Shown in pieces: positions 25,276 through 33,436 of a DNA stretch of 64,000 bases; positions within the stretch are counted from its first letter, which is position 1, and the number at the start of each line of letters is the position of its first letter. This stretch comes from Streptomyces antioxidans (GTDB lineage Bacteria > Actinomycetota > Actinomycetes > Streptomycetales > Streptomycetaceae). The stretch lies in contig NZ_LAKD02000015.1 in NCBI RefSeq assembly GCF_000968685.2, positions 87,717 to 151,716 on the forward strand, written 5' to 3'. A program made the translations under genes and the position numbers. The notes below the pieces were generated by a model. The model saw nothing but the letters and a program-made list of their open reading frames with translations. It made no database searches and was not told where the DNA came from.

Positions 25276-26697
25276 TCAGCCGCGGATGACGGCCTTCGTG
25301 CGCATCAGGAACTCGCCGAGATACGCGTCGTGCGGGATGCCCGGGGCGATCCAGTGGGTGGGATGGCCGCCGATGTAGAGGTTCTTGATGGACGGCTCGG
25401 CGAGCAGCCCGTCCAGCAGCGCCTCGTCCCCGGTGACCGCCGTGACCACCAGGCTGTCCCGGAGCGCGGCGACCCCCGCCTCCCGCGTCCAGGGGGCCAC
25501 CCAGACGCAGGGGAACGACAGCTCCACGCCCAGCCGCGGGTCCAGCGGATCGTCGAGCTGGAGGACGGCGGGGCGCAGGGCCGCGCTGCCGTCGCCGAGG
25601 TCGTCCACCACGCCGTCGCCGCCCAGCCACGCCCGGGCGCCCGCGGCCTTGCCGAGCAGCAGGCGTTCGAAGCCGCGCGCGACCTCGAGCGGATGGACCG
25701 GCAGCACCGCCTTCTCGTCCTGCGGCGGCAGGCTGGGGAGGGCGGCGAGCCGTTCCGCCAGCGCCTCGGCGACCGGCGCCGGATCGCCCTCGACGAGGAC
25801 GGCGGTGGCGTTGACACACGCGGTGCCGCCGTGGCGGGCGATGGAGTCGACCATCACATCGAGGTGGTCGCGCCACTCCCGGTCGGCGGTGATCAGGATC
25901 TTGGAGCGGCCGGGCCCGTTGGGCAGTACGGCCGGATCGGCGGCGTAGCGGTCGATGACCTCCTGCCCGCCGTAGACCATGGAGAGGTCCGCACCGTGCA
26001 GGATCTCCCCGGCCGCGTCGTGGTCGGTGGGCAGCAGCACCACCTGATCCGTCCCGAAACCCGCCTCGCGCAGGGCGCTGACCAGCCGGTACGGGGTGAG
26101 TGGTTCACGGCGGGAGGGGCGTACCGCCACCCGGTAGCCCAGCGCCAGCGCCTCCAGCCACAGGGCGTGCACGGCGGGGTGGTTGCCCGCGGCGTGCACC
26201 GCGAAGACATCGCCGCGCCGGATCCACACCGCGGTGCCGCTCCGGGCGTACGGATCGCGCCAATCGCCCACCGCCCCCACCGGGCGGGCCGCCTGGACGC
26301 TGCGGTACGCCTCGGTGGCGCTGAGCCGTATCGCCTCCACGGCGATCCGCACATTGGCGAGCGGGGTGCCCGACATCCGGCACACCGCGCCCTCGTACGC
26401 CTCGGCGGACATCCCGGCCACGGTGCCGGTGGCGAACAGCTCCCCCGCCCGCTTCAGCGCGGCCAGCCGCTCCTCCAGCGGCGGGGTGTCGGCGGCGCGC
26501 AGCGCGGCCAGCGCCCGGGTAACGAACAGCCGGGGGACCAGGGAGAGTTCGGCCATCGGCGCGCCGGTGACATCGTGGACGGTGAGGCGGTGGCGGGAGC
26601 GGTAGGGCCCCTTGGGCCCCAGCGCGTCCAGCGCGTCCGGGGCATCCGGGGCATCCGGGACGGCCAGGCTGTCCGGGGCGTTGGCGGGCTGGGACAC
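25276..26697 (-). CDS. Acyl reductase / aldehyde dehydrogenase, EhpG/LuxC-like
   Basis: 473 residues from the GTG at 26697, preceded by AAGGAG. An Asp/Ala/Pro repeat N-terminus (DAPDAPDALDALG) is followed by an aldehyde-dehydrogenase fold: VFAVHAAGNHPAVHALWLEA (cofactor domain), HGADLSMVYGGQEVIDRY, and RHGGTACVNATAVLVEG with C294 as the likely thioester nucleophile. The family, seen next to EhpF-like enzymes in phenazine clusters, reduces an activated acyl group with NAD(P)H. It forms an operon with the adenylating enzyme. No phenazine core genes occur in this window. Confidence 0.85.
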   Translation of the reverse strand: MSQPANAPDSLAVPDAPDAPDALDALGPKGPYRSRHRLTVHDVTGAPMAELSLVPRLFVTRALAALRAADTPPLEERLAALKRAGELFATGTVAGMSAEAYEGAVCRMSGTPLANVRIAVEAIRLSATEAYRSVQAARPVGAVGDWRDPYARSGTAVWIRRGDVFAVHAAGNHPAVHALWLEALALGYRVAVRPSRREPLTPYRLVSALREAGFGTDQVVLLPTDHDAAGEILHGADLSMVYGGQEVIDRYAADPAVLPNGPGRSKILITADREWRDHLDVMVDSIARHGGTACVNATAVLVEGDPAPVAEALAERLAALPSLPPQDEKAVLPVHPLEVARGFERLLLGKAAGARAWLGGDGVVDDLGDGSAALRPAVLQLDDPLDPRLGVELSFPCVWVAPWTREAGVAALRDSLVVTAVTGDEALLDGLLAEPSIKNLYIGGHPTHWIAPGIPHDAYLGEFLMRTKAVIRG

Positions 26698-26896
26698 GCT
26701 GACTCCTTCGCGGGTGCGGGACACACCGGCTCCTCGGCGGGCGCGGCGGGAAAAAGGGTGAACCAGACCAATCCCACGGCGCCGACGGGACGGAGTCAAT
26801 TGGCCCAAAGGCCATGCCCCCGTGCGCGCGTCCCTTGATGCGGTCCGCGCACGGACGCCGGGGCACGTACCATGCCGGGCCGGAGGTGATGCGGAC

Positions 26897-27595
26897 ATGG
26901 CAGCCACGGACAGCGGTCGCGTCCTGGTGACGGATGACGACGCGGCCATCCGGCGGTCCCTGGAGCGCGGGCTGCGGCTCAACGGGTTCGCGGTGACCCT
27001 CGCGGACGGCGGCCACGCCGCGCTGGCCGCGATGCGCGACGGGGCGCCCGATGTGGTGGTCCTGGACATCTCCATGCCCGACCTGAGCGGGATCGAGGTG
27101 TGCCGCAGCCTGCGCGCGGACGGCAATGACGTGCCCGTTCTGATGCTGTCGGCGCTCGACGAGGTGGCCGACCGGGTGGCCGGGCTCCAGGCCGGGGGCG
27201 ACGACTACCTCGTCAAGCCCTTCGCGCTCCAGGAACTGGTGCTGCGGCTGCACGCCCTGCTGCGCCGCCGTCCGCCCGCCGCCACCGACCGGGTGCGGGC
27301 CGGTGCGCTGGAGATGGTGCCGGAGGCGCGGGAGGCGTGGCTGGACGGGGCGCCGCTGCGGCTCACCCGGCGCGAGTTCGAGCTGCTGGACGTGTTCGCG
27401 CGCAACGCCGGGATCGTCCTCACCCGCGACCAGCTGCTGGACCGCGTCTGGGGCTATGACTTCGAGGTCCGTACGGACGCCGTGGACACCTTCGTCAGCT
27501 ATCTGCGCCGCAAGCTGGAGGCGGGCGGCCGCCCGCGGATGCTGCACACGGTGCGCGGCGTGGGGTTCGTCCTGCGGCCCACCGAGGCGCGGTAA
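26897..27595 (+). CDS. Orphan OmpR-family response regulator
   Basis: 232 residues from the ATG at 26897, preceded by GGAGGTGA. Receiver domain: acidic cluster TDDDAAIRR, phosphoacceptor in VVVLDISMP, conserved Lys in LVKPF. Then an OmpR/PhoB winged helix (RLTRREFELLDVFARNAG, VWGYDFEVRTDAVDTFVSYL, TVRGVGFVLR). No histidine kinase gene adjoins: upstream is the divergent acyl reductase and downstream two exported proteins. A tandem repeat begins right after the stop. Confidence 0.92.
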   Translation: MAATDSGRVLVTDDDAAIRRSLERGLRLNGFAVTLADGGHAALAAMRDGAPDVVVLDISMPDLSGIEVCRSLRADGNDVPVLMLSALDEVADRVAGLQAGGDDYLVKPFALQELVLRLHALLRRRPPAATDRVRAGALEMVPEAREAWLDGAPLRLTRREFELLDVFARNAGIVLTRDQLLDRVWGYDFEVRTDAVDTFVSYLRRKLEAGGRPRMLHTVRGVGFVLRPTEAR

Positions 27596-27599
27596 CTCC

Positions 27600-27660
27600 G
27601 GTCCACGACTGCGGTCCACGACTGCGGTCCGCAACTCCGGTCCACGACCGCGGTCCACAG
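27600..27660. repeat. 13-bp tandem repeat, nearly five units
   Basis: GGTCCACGACTGC at 27600 and 27613, GGTCCGCAACTCC at 27626, GGTCCACGACCGC at 27639 and a partial unit at 27652. Starts 5 bp after the response-regulator stop; the following 27661-27700 segment (TTTCCACAAAGAAGG) is less GC-rich and may hold the next promoter. Confidence 0.85.
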
Positions 27661-27761
27661 AGTTTCCACAAAGAAGGTTCCTAGGGTTTTTCCCAGTCCG
27701 GGACGGCCCGGCCCCTCCCGGCCGTCCGGCTCCAAGGGGCTCCAAGGGAAGGAACAGCACC

Positions 27762-28211
27762 ATGCACCGTGGAAAGAGCGTCCTCGTGGCGTGTGCGGTC
27801 ACCGCCGCCGTGCTCGGTCCGGTGGGCATCGCGGCGGCGGACGGCGGCACCACGGCCTCGACACCGGCCGCCTCCCCGAGCGCGCAGGCGAAGGCGCCGA
27901 AGGGAGCAGGGGACGGCTCCCGGGGGCTGTGCAAGCGCGCCGAGAAGATCGACCGGCGGCTGGACCGGGCGCTGAGGCGGCTCAAGGGCCCGGCGGCCGT
28001 CCGTGGGTCCGTGGCCCGGCTGACGAAGCGGATCGAGCGGGCGAAGAAGGCGGACCACACCGAGGTCCAGACGTTCCTCAGCCACAAGCTCACCTTCCGC
28101 AGGTCCCTCGTGCCGACGCTCGAGCAGCGGCAGAAGGATCTGTCGAAGGTCCAGAAGTGGTGCACCGCGCGCGGCGAGGACTCCGGCAGCGGTAAGGAAG
28201 CGGCGAAGTGA
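27762..28211 (+). CDS. Small secreted helical protein
   Basis: 149 residues; the ATG follows AAGGGAAGGA. Signal peptide MHRGKSVLVACAVTAAVLGP with likely cleavage after IAAA. The mature part is Ala/Ser/Pro-rich, then basic and helical (CKRAEKIDRRLDRALRRL, VARLTKRIERAKKADH, LEQRQKDLSKVQKWC) with two Cys that could bridge. No known domain. Translationally coupled (GTGA overlap) to the following lipoprotein, so the two probably act together at the cell surface. Confidence 0.8.
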   Translation: MHRGKSVLVACAVTAAVLGPVGIAAADGGTTASTPAASPSAQAKAPKGAGDGSRGLCKRAEKIDRRLDRALRRLKGPAAVRGSVARLTKRIERAKKADHTEVQTFLSHKLTFRRSLVPTLEQRQKDLSKVQKWCTARGEDSGSGKEAAK

Positions 28212-28477
28212 GGCGCGGCCCCTGGGCCGTGGCGGCCACGGCGCTCCTCTGCGCCGCGCTGGCCACCGGCTGCGGCGGCGGCAAGGGCGGTTCGGACGGT
28301 TCGGACAGCTCGAAAGACGCGAACGGCTCATCGGGCGCGTCCGCCCCGTCCACCACCGCCCCGTCCGCCACCGCACCGGCTCCGTCCGGCTCCGAGCTGG
28401 ATGAGCTGGACAAGCTGGTGGACGACGCGGAGTCGGCGGCGAACAGGGCGGACTCCGACGCGGCGAACGACAACTGA
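28208..28477 (+). CDS. Small lipoprotein
   Basis: 89 residues from a GTG overlapping the previous stop. Lipoprotein signal with lipobox LATGC, then Gly/Ser/Asp and Thr/Pro low-complexity sequence, and a short acidic helix (LDELDKLVDDAESAANRADS) at the end. No family recognised. Together with the secreted protein upstream it follows the orphan response regulator. Confidence 0.75.
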   Translation: MRRGPWAVAATALLCAALATGCGGGKGGSDGSDSSKDANGSSGASAPSTTAPSATAPAPSGSELDELDKLVDDAESAANRADSDAANDN

Positions 28478-28505
28478 CCACCACGACAACTGACCACACG
28501 GCGCC

Positions 28506-28534
28506 GCCCGGGCGTGCCCTCGCCGCGCCCGGGC
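28506..28534. terminator. Hairpin between convergent genes
   Basis: GCCCGGGCG (28506-28514) pairs with CGCCCGGGC (28526-28534), 9 bp with an 11-nt loop, between the lipoprotein stop and the convergent small gene. Confidence 0.6.
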
Positions 28535-28548
28535 CGGTCCGTCAGTCG

Positions 28549-28914
28549 TCAGTCGTCAGACGCCAGACGCCAGACGATCGCGACCGGGGCGATCAGACCC
28601 GCGGTGGATCCGGCCGGTACGGGGCTGGCCTCGGCGCTGACCAGATCGCCGTCCTCCATGACCCCGGAGCCACTGACGTCCACATGGACCCGCAGCCCGT
28701 AATTGTCCCCGGGGATCAGCTCACCGGCGACGGTGACGCTGAACGGGACATGGCCCCCCGGACTCAGTGGCACATCGGTGAGGACCTGCGCGGCCACGAT
28801 CGGTTCGGGGGTGTCGGAGCGGGACACGTTGCGCACCTCCACCACCACCCGCGCCGCCCGCCCGGCGGGCGCGTCGGGGGGCAGGGTGACGATGCCGCTG
28901 AGGACACTGCTCAT
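28549..28914 (-). CDS. Small YbaY/YscW-like protein
   Basis: 121 residues from the ATG at 28914 (MSSVLSGIVTLPPDAP). The sequence SGIVTLPPDAPAGRAARVVV, EVRNVSRSDTPEPIVAAQVL and GDNYGLRVHVDVSGSG matches the YbaY-type beta-sandwich usually found in bacterial lipoproteins, but here there is no signal peptide or lipobox. Same strand and 96 bp downstream of the CBM2 membrane protein, so possibly co-transcribed. Function unknown. Its end lies in small CAGTCGT and CAGACGC duplications. Confidence 0.65.
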   Translation of the reverse strand: MSSVLSGIVTLPPDAPAGRAARVVVEVRNVSRSDTPEPIVAAQVLTDVPLSPGGHVPFSVTVAGELIPGDNYGLRVHVDVSGSGVMEDGDLVSAEASPVPAGSTAGLIAPVAIVWRLASDD

Positions 28915-29010
28915 TCCGAGATGGCTTCCCCCGGCGGTGGAAGTCTTGTTCCGCCATCCGAGTGGTGCGGTGCGAAGCGGCACCCAGCGGTGCGGTGCCG
29001 GGCGATGTCG

Positions 29011-30825
29011 TCAGCCCGCGCAGGGGCGGCCGTTCAGGGTGAAGGAGCCGGGCGGCCGGTTGCCGTCGCTCCAGGAGCCGAGGAGGCCCATGGAGAAGCT
29101 GCCACCGGCCCTGACCCGCTTGTTGTAGTCGGCAGCGGTGGCGGTCACCTTCGAGCCGTGCTGGGTGAACTCCCCGTCCCACATCTGCGTCACCCGCTGG
29201 GAGTCGGGGAAGGTCCAGGTGACCCGCCAGTCGCCGAGGGATGCGCGGGAGGTGAGGGTGACGGCGGCCTGGAAGCCGTTGGGCCACTGGTCGACCAGCT
29301 TGAAGCGGGCCGTGCAGTCGGCGTCGTCGCCGGGCTTCCGGCCACCGGAGGGCGGTTTGCCGCCGTGGCCGGACGCGGAGCCGGAGTCGCCCTCGGAGGA
29401 GGAGGACGAGGGGGACGAGGGGGACGAGGAGGGCGGGCCGGAGGAGCGCCCGGGCTCCTTCTGATGTCCCTCGCCGGACCCCTTCCCGTCCGTCCCGCCC
29501 CTGCTCTTCGAGGGGCCGGGGGAGCCGGGGGCGCCGGGGTGGTACGGCGAGGAGGTGGCGGGCACCAGGCCGCCGGGGGCCGCTTCGGGGCTCATCGGGC
29601 CGCCGGTGCGGTCGTCGGAGTCCGCGGCGGTTCTGGTCATCCCGACCAGTGCGGCGAGGGCGACGACTGCGATCACCGCCAAGATGACCGTCGCACTGGC
29701 TCCGCGTAACCGGCGGCGGGCGGCGCGGCCCCGGACGACCCGGTGCGCCCCGGAGCGGGCCCCGCTGCCGTAATCGGCCCCGCCCCCACCGGCTCTACGC
29801 CCCCCACCGGCTCTGCCACCCGCGCCGGCTCTACGCCCCGCACCGGCTCTGCCCGCCAGGCCACCGGCCCAGCCGCTCCGCCACGCCCCGATCGTGTCCA
29901 GGACCCGGTCGCGCAACTGCTCCCACAGCGGCGCGCGGACCGCCTGCGCGGTGGGCGCGGCGGGGCGGGCGCTCGGTGCGGCACCCGGGGCCCGCTCGGC
30001 CAGCGCACGGCGCCGCTTGAGGTAGAGGTGCGCGCCCCAGCCGATGACCCCGCCCGCCAGCGCCCCGGGCAGCCCGGCGCCGTCCACATACATGCAGGTG
30101 GCGGCGTCCCGGCAGGTCCGGCAACGGGCGAGGTGCTGCCATAGGTCGGCGGGTGAGCGGGAGTCGGGCGCCCGGGTGGCGGCGTCCAGCAGCTTGGCGT
30201 AGCTGCGGCACTCCTCGGCGGTGAGGGTGTCCACATGGGCGCGCTGACACCGTTCGCGGAAGGCCGTGCGGACCCGGACGATCTCCTCGGTGGCCTGCTC
30301 CGGGTCGTACCCCAGCTGCCGGGCGACCGCCTCCGTGGACCGCGCCTCCACCTCGACCAGCCACAGCAACTCCCCGTCCACCTCCGGCAGGTCCCGCAGC
30401 GCGCGCAGGGCGAGCGGCTGGTCGCGGGGCGGTGCGGCGAACCGGGTGGCGAGGTCGGAGGCCAGCCAGATCCGCAACTCCGGGTGGAGCCGGTCCCCGT
30501 GCCGATGGGCGTCCCAGTCGGCGGCGGTCTTCCGCACGGAGGTCAGAAAGAGCGGAAGCCACGGCAGGCGCTTGCCGAACCCCCGGGTGCGGCGGTTACG
30601 GGTCTCCCGAATCCCCCGCCGGAACGCCTCGGTGGCGAGCCGCATCCCGTCTTCCGGAGTGGTGGTGCACAGCTCCGCGTAATCGGCGACCGCGTCCCAG
30701 TACGCGCCCAGCAACGCCGTGGCGAACGCCGCGCCATCGACATCCTCGCCGGGCGTCTCGGCGACCCCACGGCGCGTCGGGGAGCCGTCCCCGGGCGACT
30801 GCCCGGGCGATGAGTGGTCGGACAT
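29011..30825 (-). CDS. Sigma-like, zinc-finger-like, single-TM protein with extracellular CBM2
   Basis: 604 residues; the ATG at 30825 follows GAGGA. Residues about 30-215 are helical and resemble region 2/4 of ECF sigma factors (LTSVRKTAADWDAHRHGD, LRALRDLPEVDGELLWLVEV, STEAVARQLGYDPEQATEEI). H231, C235, C238 and C244 follow in a zf-HC2-like pattern (HLARCRTCRDAATC). Then comes a Gly/Arg-rich stretch, one membrane span (377-396), a 100-residue Ser/Pro/Gly linker and a cellulose-binding CBM2 (504-602) with bracketing Cys504/Cys602 and surface Trp residues. The layout suggests a cell-surface polysaccharide sensor coupled to a cytosolic regulator. The signalling route is inferred. Confidence 0.8.
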   Translation of the reverse strand: MSDHSSPGQSPGDGSPTRRGVAETPGEDVDGAAFATALLGAYWDAVADYAELCTTTPEDGMRLATEAFRRGIRETRNRRTRGFGKRLPWLPLFLTSVRKTAADWDAHRHGDRLHPELRIWLASDLATRFAAPPRDQPLALRALRDLPEVDGELLWLVEVEARSTEAVARQLGYDPEQATEEIVRVRTAFRERCQRAHVDTLTAEECRSYAKLLDAATRAPDSRSPADLWQHLARCRTCRDAATCMYVDGAGLPGALAGGVIGWGAHLYLKRRRALAERAPGAAPSARPAAPTAQAVRAPLWEQLRDRVLDTIGAWRSGWAGGLAGRAGAGRRAGAGGRAGGGRRAGGGGADYGSGARSGAHRVVRGRAARRRLRGASATVILAVIAVVALAALVGMTRTAADSDDRTGGPMSPEAAPGGLVPATSSPYHPGAPGSPGPSKSRGGTDGKGSGEGHQKEPGRSSGPPSSSPSSPSSSSSEGDSGSASGHGGKPPSGGRKPGDDADCTARFKLVDQWPNGFQAAVTLTSRASLGDWRVTWTFPDSQRVTQMWDGEFTQHGSKVTATAADYNKRVRAGGSFSMGLLGSWSDGNRPPGSFTLNGRPCAG

Positions 30826-31276
30826 GGAGGCAATTCCTCACTCACGAACAGCGGCGCCCCCGCCGGGGCAACCCTCTCACAAACGGGCTGTGGGGTGGTC
30901 GGCCAACAGCACAGTGAAACATCGGAGTTGCGGATTCCCCTTTCGGGGCGCGCCGAGCTTTTCACGCCGGTGACCTGGCTGACAAGGGAACGAAGAGCGG
31001 TCCCCGTTTCGGATTATGGGCCATGCCCGCCGTCTCGGGCGACATAAGCACCACAATTGCTAAAGGTGTAGACCACGCAGTTCGCGCCGTGAACTCCCGT
31101 GCGTTCTCGGCGACTTCCGGAGAGTTGGCGGACTGCATTAATTGGCGCATGACCTCCCTAAATGCATGGTTCGGGCGCTAAGGTTCACTTCGCTCACGCG
31201 ATATGTGCAGCGCGTCACGCATCGCCATGCGGAGGCCGCTCGGGGGGTCCGAGGCGGCTGTCTTTGGGGGGCAACC
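30826..31276. other. 451-bp divergent intergenic region
   Basis: Less GC-rich than its surroundings. It must carry the divergent promoters of the CBM2 membrane protein and the TerD fusion. AGGTGTAGACCA at 31064-31075 matches 10 of 12 bases of the dre consensus TGGTCTAGACCA. GGGGGGCAACC precedes the TerD-fusion ATG. A 62-codon minus-strand frame (30962-31150) has no supporting features. I see no gene here. Confidence 0.5.
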
Positions 31277-33325
31277 ATGCGGGAGATGATCAAGGGTGGC
31301 AATGTCGGCCTGGCCGCTCTGAGCGAGGACACGGGATCCGTGATCCTGAGCCTGAATTGGAGCTCGGCGACCGGAGACGGGGACGCCGACGTCTCCGTGC
31401 TGCTGCTGAACGGTGACGGCAAGGTCCGCGGCGACACGGACTTCTACTTCTACAACAACCCGGCCGCCGCCGATGGCAGTGTGCAACTGCTGGGCAAGAC
31501 GCCGACCGCTGAGGGGAACGAGGACCGCATCAGCCTCGATCTGACGGCGGCACCCGCGGATGTCGAGCGGATCGTCGTGGCGGCCAGCCGGTACGGCGGC
31601 GCCAGGTTCGGCGATCTCGGTGACCTACGGGTGACCCTCGTGGACCGGGCCGGCGAGACCCTGCTGGGGTTCTCGATCGAGGACGCCGATGTGGAGAGTG
31701 CGTTCATCTTCGGCGAGCTCTATCGCCGGGGCGAGGAGTGGAAGTTCCGGGCCGTCGGGCAGGGGTACGAGTCTGGACTTGCCGGTCTGGCCACGGACTT
31801 CGGCATCGACATCGACGATGACGCGGCCGACGAGGAGACGGTCGACGAGAAGACCGCCGACACGGTGACGGCTGACGAGGTGGCGGACGCGGCGCCGGAG
31901 CCGGTGGAGCAGGCGCCCGCGCCCGGGGTCGACGGGACGCCCGGCTCCCCCGCGCGGACGGCGCGGCCCCCGGCCCCGATGGAGGGCGAGGAGTCCGCAC
32001 CGGCTCCAGCCCGCCGCCCCCGTACGGCGAAGAAGAAGGTCACGCTTCCCAAGGTCGCCAAGACGTCGCTGGCGGAGAACGAGTCGTGGCGGACGGCTCG
32101 GCTCTTCCCGGTTTCCTCGCTCAGATACGACCGGGAACGGGAAATGCGGGCCACATCGGTCCTGTTGTCGGTGATGACGCAGGTGCCCGAGTTCGGGCGT
32201 CGGCTCACCGCGGCCTTCGGCGCGCCCGCCGGCCGTATGGAGACCTTTACCGAGGTCTCCCTGCCGCACGGTGGCAACGCCCCCAAGCGCCCGGACGGCG
32301 TGATCCGCGTCGAACGGGCCGGGAAACTCTGGACCGCCCTGGTGGAGACGAAGACCAACGGCAATCCGCTCAAGTCCGAGCAGGTCCAGGACTATATGGA
32401 CATCGCCGCCCGACGGGGCTACGAGGCCGTGATCACGCTGTCCAACGACGTCGCTCTCGAAGGGAGCCCACTGGTCGACGTCAAGGTCGACAGACGCCGT
32501 AAGCACAAGGTGGCGCTCTGGCATCTGTCCTGGGCCGAGGTGGCCCACCACGCCCAGATGCTGATCCGCCACGAGGGCGTCGGCAACACCGCGCACGCCT
32601 GGCTCCTCCAGGAACTGCTGCAATACCTCCAGCACGAGAACTCCGGCTGCCACGGCTTCCAGAACATGGGCCCGGCCTGGGTGCCGGTGCGCAACGGCAT
32701 CGACAACGAGACCCTGTGCCAGGGGGACCAGCGCGCCATGGATGTGGTCGAGAGCTGGGACCGGCTCATCCGCCAGGTGTGTCTCCGGTTGGGAGGCGAA
32801 CTGGGACAGAAGGTCCTGCCCGTTCAGCGCGCCAGACGGGGGACCGACCAGAGTTCCCGTCGTGCAGCCATGGCCGACCGGCTCTGCGAGGAGGGCCGTC
32901 TCTACGCCGAGCTGCGCATCGAGGGCACCTCCGGGATCCTCGCGATCGTCGCCGATCTGCGTACCGGCAAGCTGCGCACCGCCATCGAGATTGCCGCCCC
33001 GGACCAGGGCTACCCCCTCACCTGGGCCAAGCGCCTGGTCCGGCAGCTCGCCGGGGCCCCGGCCGACCTCCATGTGGAAACCCTTGTCGAGGGGCAGGGT
33101 GGCGGCCCGCGCGGCACCCTCGAGCGGCTCCGCCCCGAGCCGGGCGACATGCTCCCCAAGGGTGGCGCCCGGATAACCGGGTTCCGGCTGTCTCTCTTCA
33201 AGGGGATGGGCAGCGCCCGAGGCAATGCCGAATCCGGCTTCATACGCAGCGTCGATGACGCGGTGGACCGCTTCCACTCTGGTGTTGTCGCCCATCTGGG
33301 GAGCCGCCCGGCTCATCGGCCGTAG
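31277..33325 (+). CDS. TerD domain fused to PD-(D/E)XK nuclease-like domain
   Basis: 682 residues from the ATG at 31277. Residues 1-185 are a TerD domain: VILSLNWSSATGDGDADVSV, DTDFYFYNNP and RIVVAASRYGG, with acidic residues expected to bind calcium. An acidic then Pro-rich linker (about 185-265) leads to a region with a PD-(D/E)XK signature: RPD340GVI, then VE357TK359TNGNPLKSEQVQDYMDIA. A further C-terminal domain (about 500-682) has no clear name. TerD fused to DNA-processing domains is a described theme of bacterial Ter stress systems. Predicted cytosolic; may cut or process nucleic acid when calcium or stress signals are sensed. Confidence 0.82.
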   Translation: MREMIKGGNVGLAALSEDTGSVILSLNWSSATGDGDADVSVLLLNGDGKVRGDTDFYFYNNPAAADGSVQLLGKTPTAEGNEDRISLDLTAAPADVERIVVAASRYGGARFGDLGDLRVTLVDRAGETLLGFSIEDADVESAFIFGELYRRGEEWKFRAVGQGYESGLAGLATDFGIDIDDDAADEETVDEKTADTVTADEVADAAPEPVEQAPAPGVDGTPGSPARTARPPAPMEGEESAPAPARRPRTAKKKVTLPKVAKTSLAENESWRTARLFPVSSLRYDREREMRATSVLLSVMTQVPEFGRRLTAAFGAPAGRMETFTEVSLPHGGNAPKRPDGVIRVERAGKLWTALVETKTNGNPLKSEQVQDYMDIAARRGYEAVITLSNDVALEGSPLVDVKVDRRRKHKVALWHLSWAEVAHHAQMLIRHEGVGNTAHAWLLQELLQYLQHENSGCHGFQNMGPAWVPVRNGIDNETLCQGDQRAMDVVESWDRLIRQVCLRLGGELGQKVLPVQRARRGTDQSSRRAAMADRLCEEGRLYAELRIEGTSGILAIVADLRTGKLRTAIEIAAPDQGYPLTWAKRLVRQLAGAPADLHVETLVEGQGGGPRGTLERLRPEPGDMLPKGGARITGFRLSLFKGMGSARGNAESGFIRSVDDAVDRFHSGVVAHLGSRPAHRP

Positions 33326-33344
33326 GGCCTGAAGGGGTGGATCG

Positions 33345-33410
33345 GGCAACTGTGGAGTGTGACATTGCACTGCTATCGTTGAAACGCCAAAGAACATAAG
33401 GACAGTTGCC
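33345..33410. promoter_or_regulatory. Inverted 9-bp sites flanking the hydroxyproline promoter
   Basis: GGCAACTGT (33345-33353) and ACAGTTGCC (33402-33410) are exact complements 48 bp apart. They flank a less GC-rich segment (ATTGCACTGCTATCGTTG) that is the likely promoter. They could be a pair of operators or a leader hairpin. The start-codon ribosome site AGGAGG lies just downstream. Confidence 0.45.
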
Positions 33411-33436
33411 TGGTCCCCTCCCCCAGGAGGTTCCGC

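Noticed and set aside
24102..26697. A phenazine biosynthetic cluster
   Set aside because: Only the EhpF/EhpG-like pair and a distant PhzF-superfamily protein are present; phzA/B, C, D, E and G-type genes are absent, and PhzF-fold proteins have many other roles.
30962..31150. 62-codon minus-strand frame in the 451-bp intergenic region
   Set aside because: No ribosome site, no signal and no recognisable motif; the region is better explained as divergent promoters.
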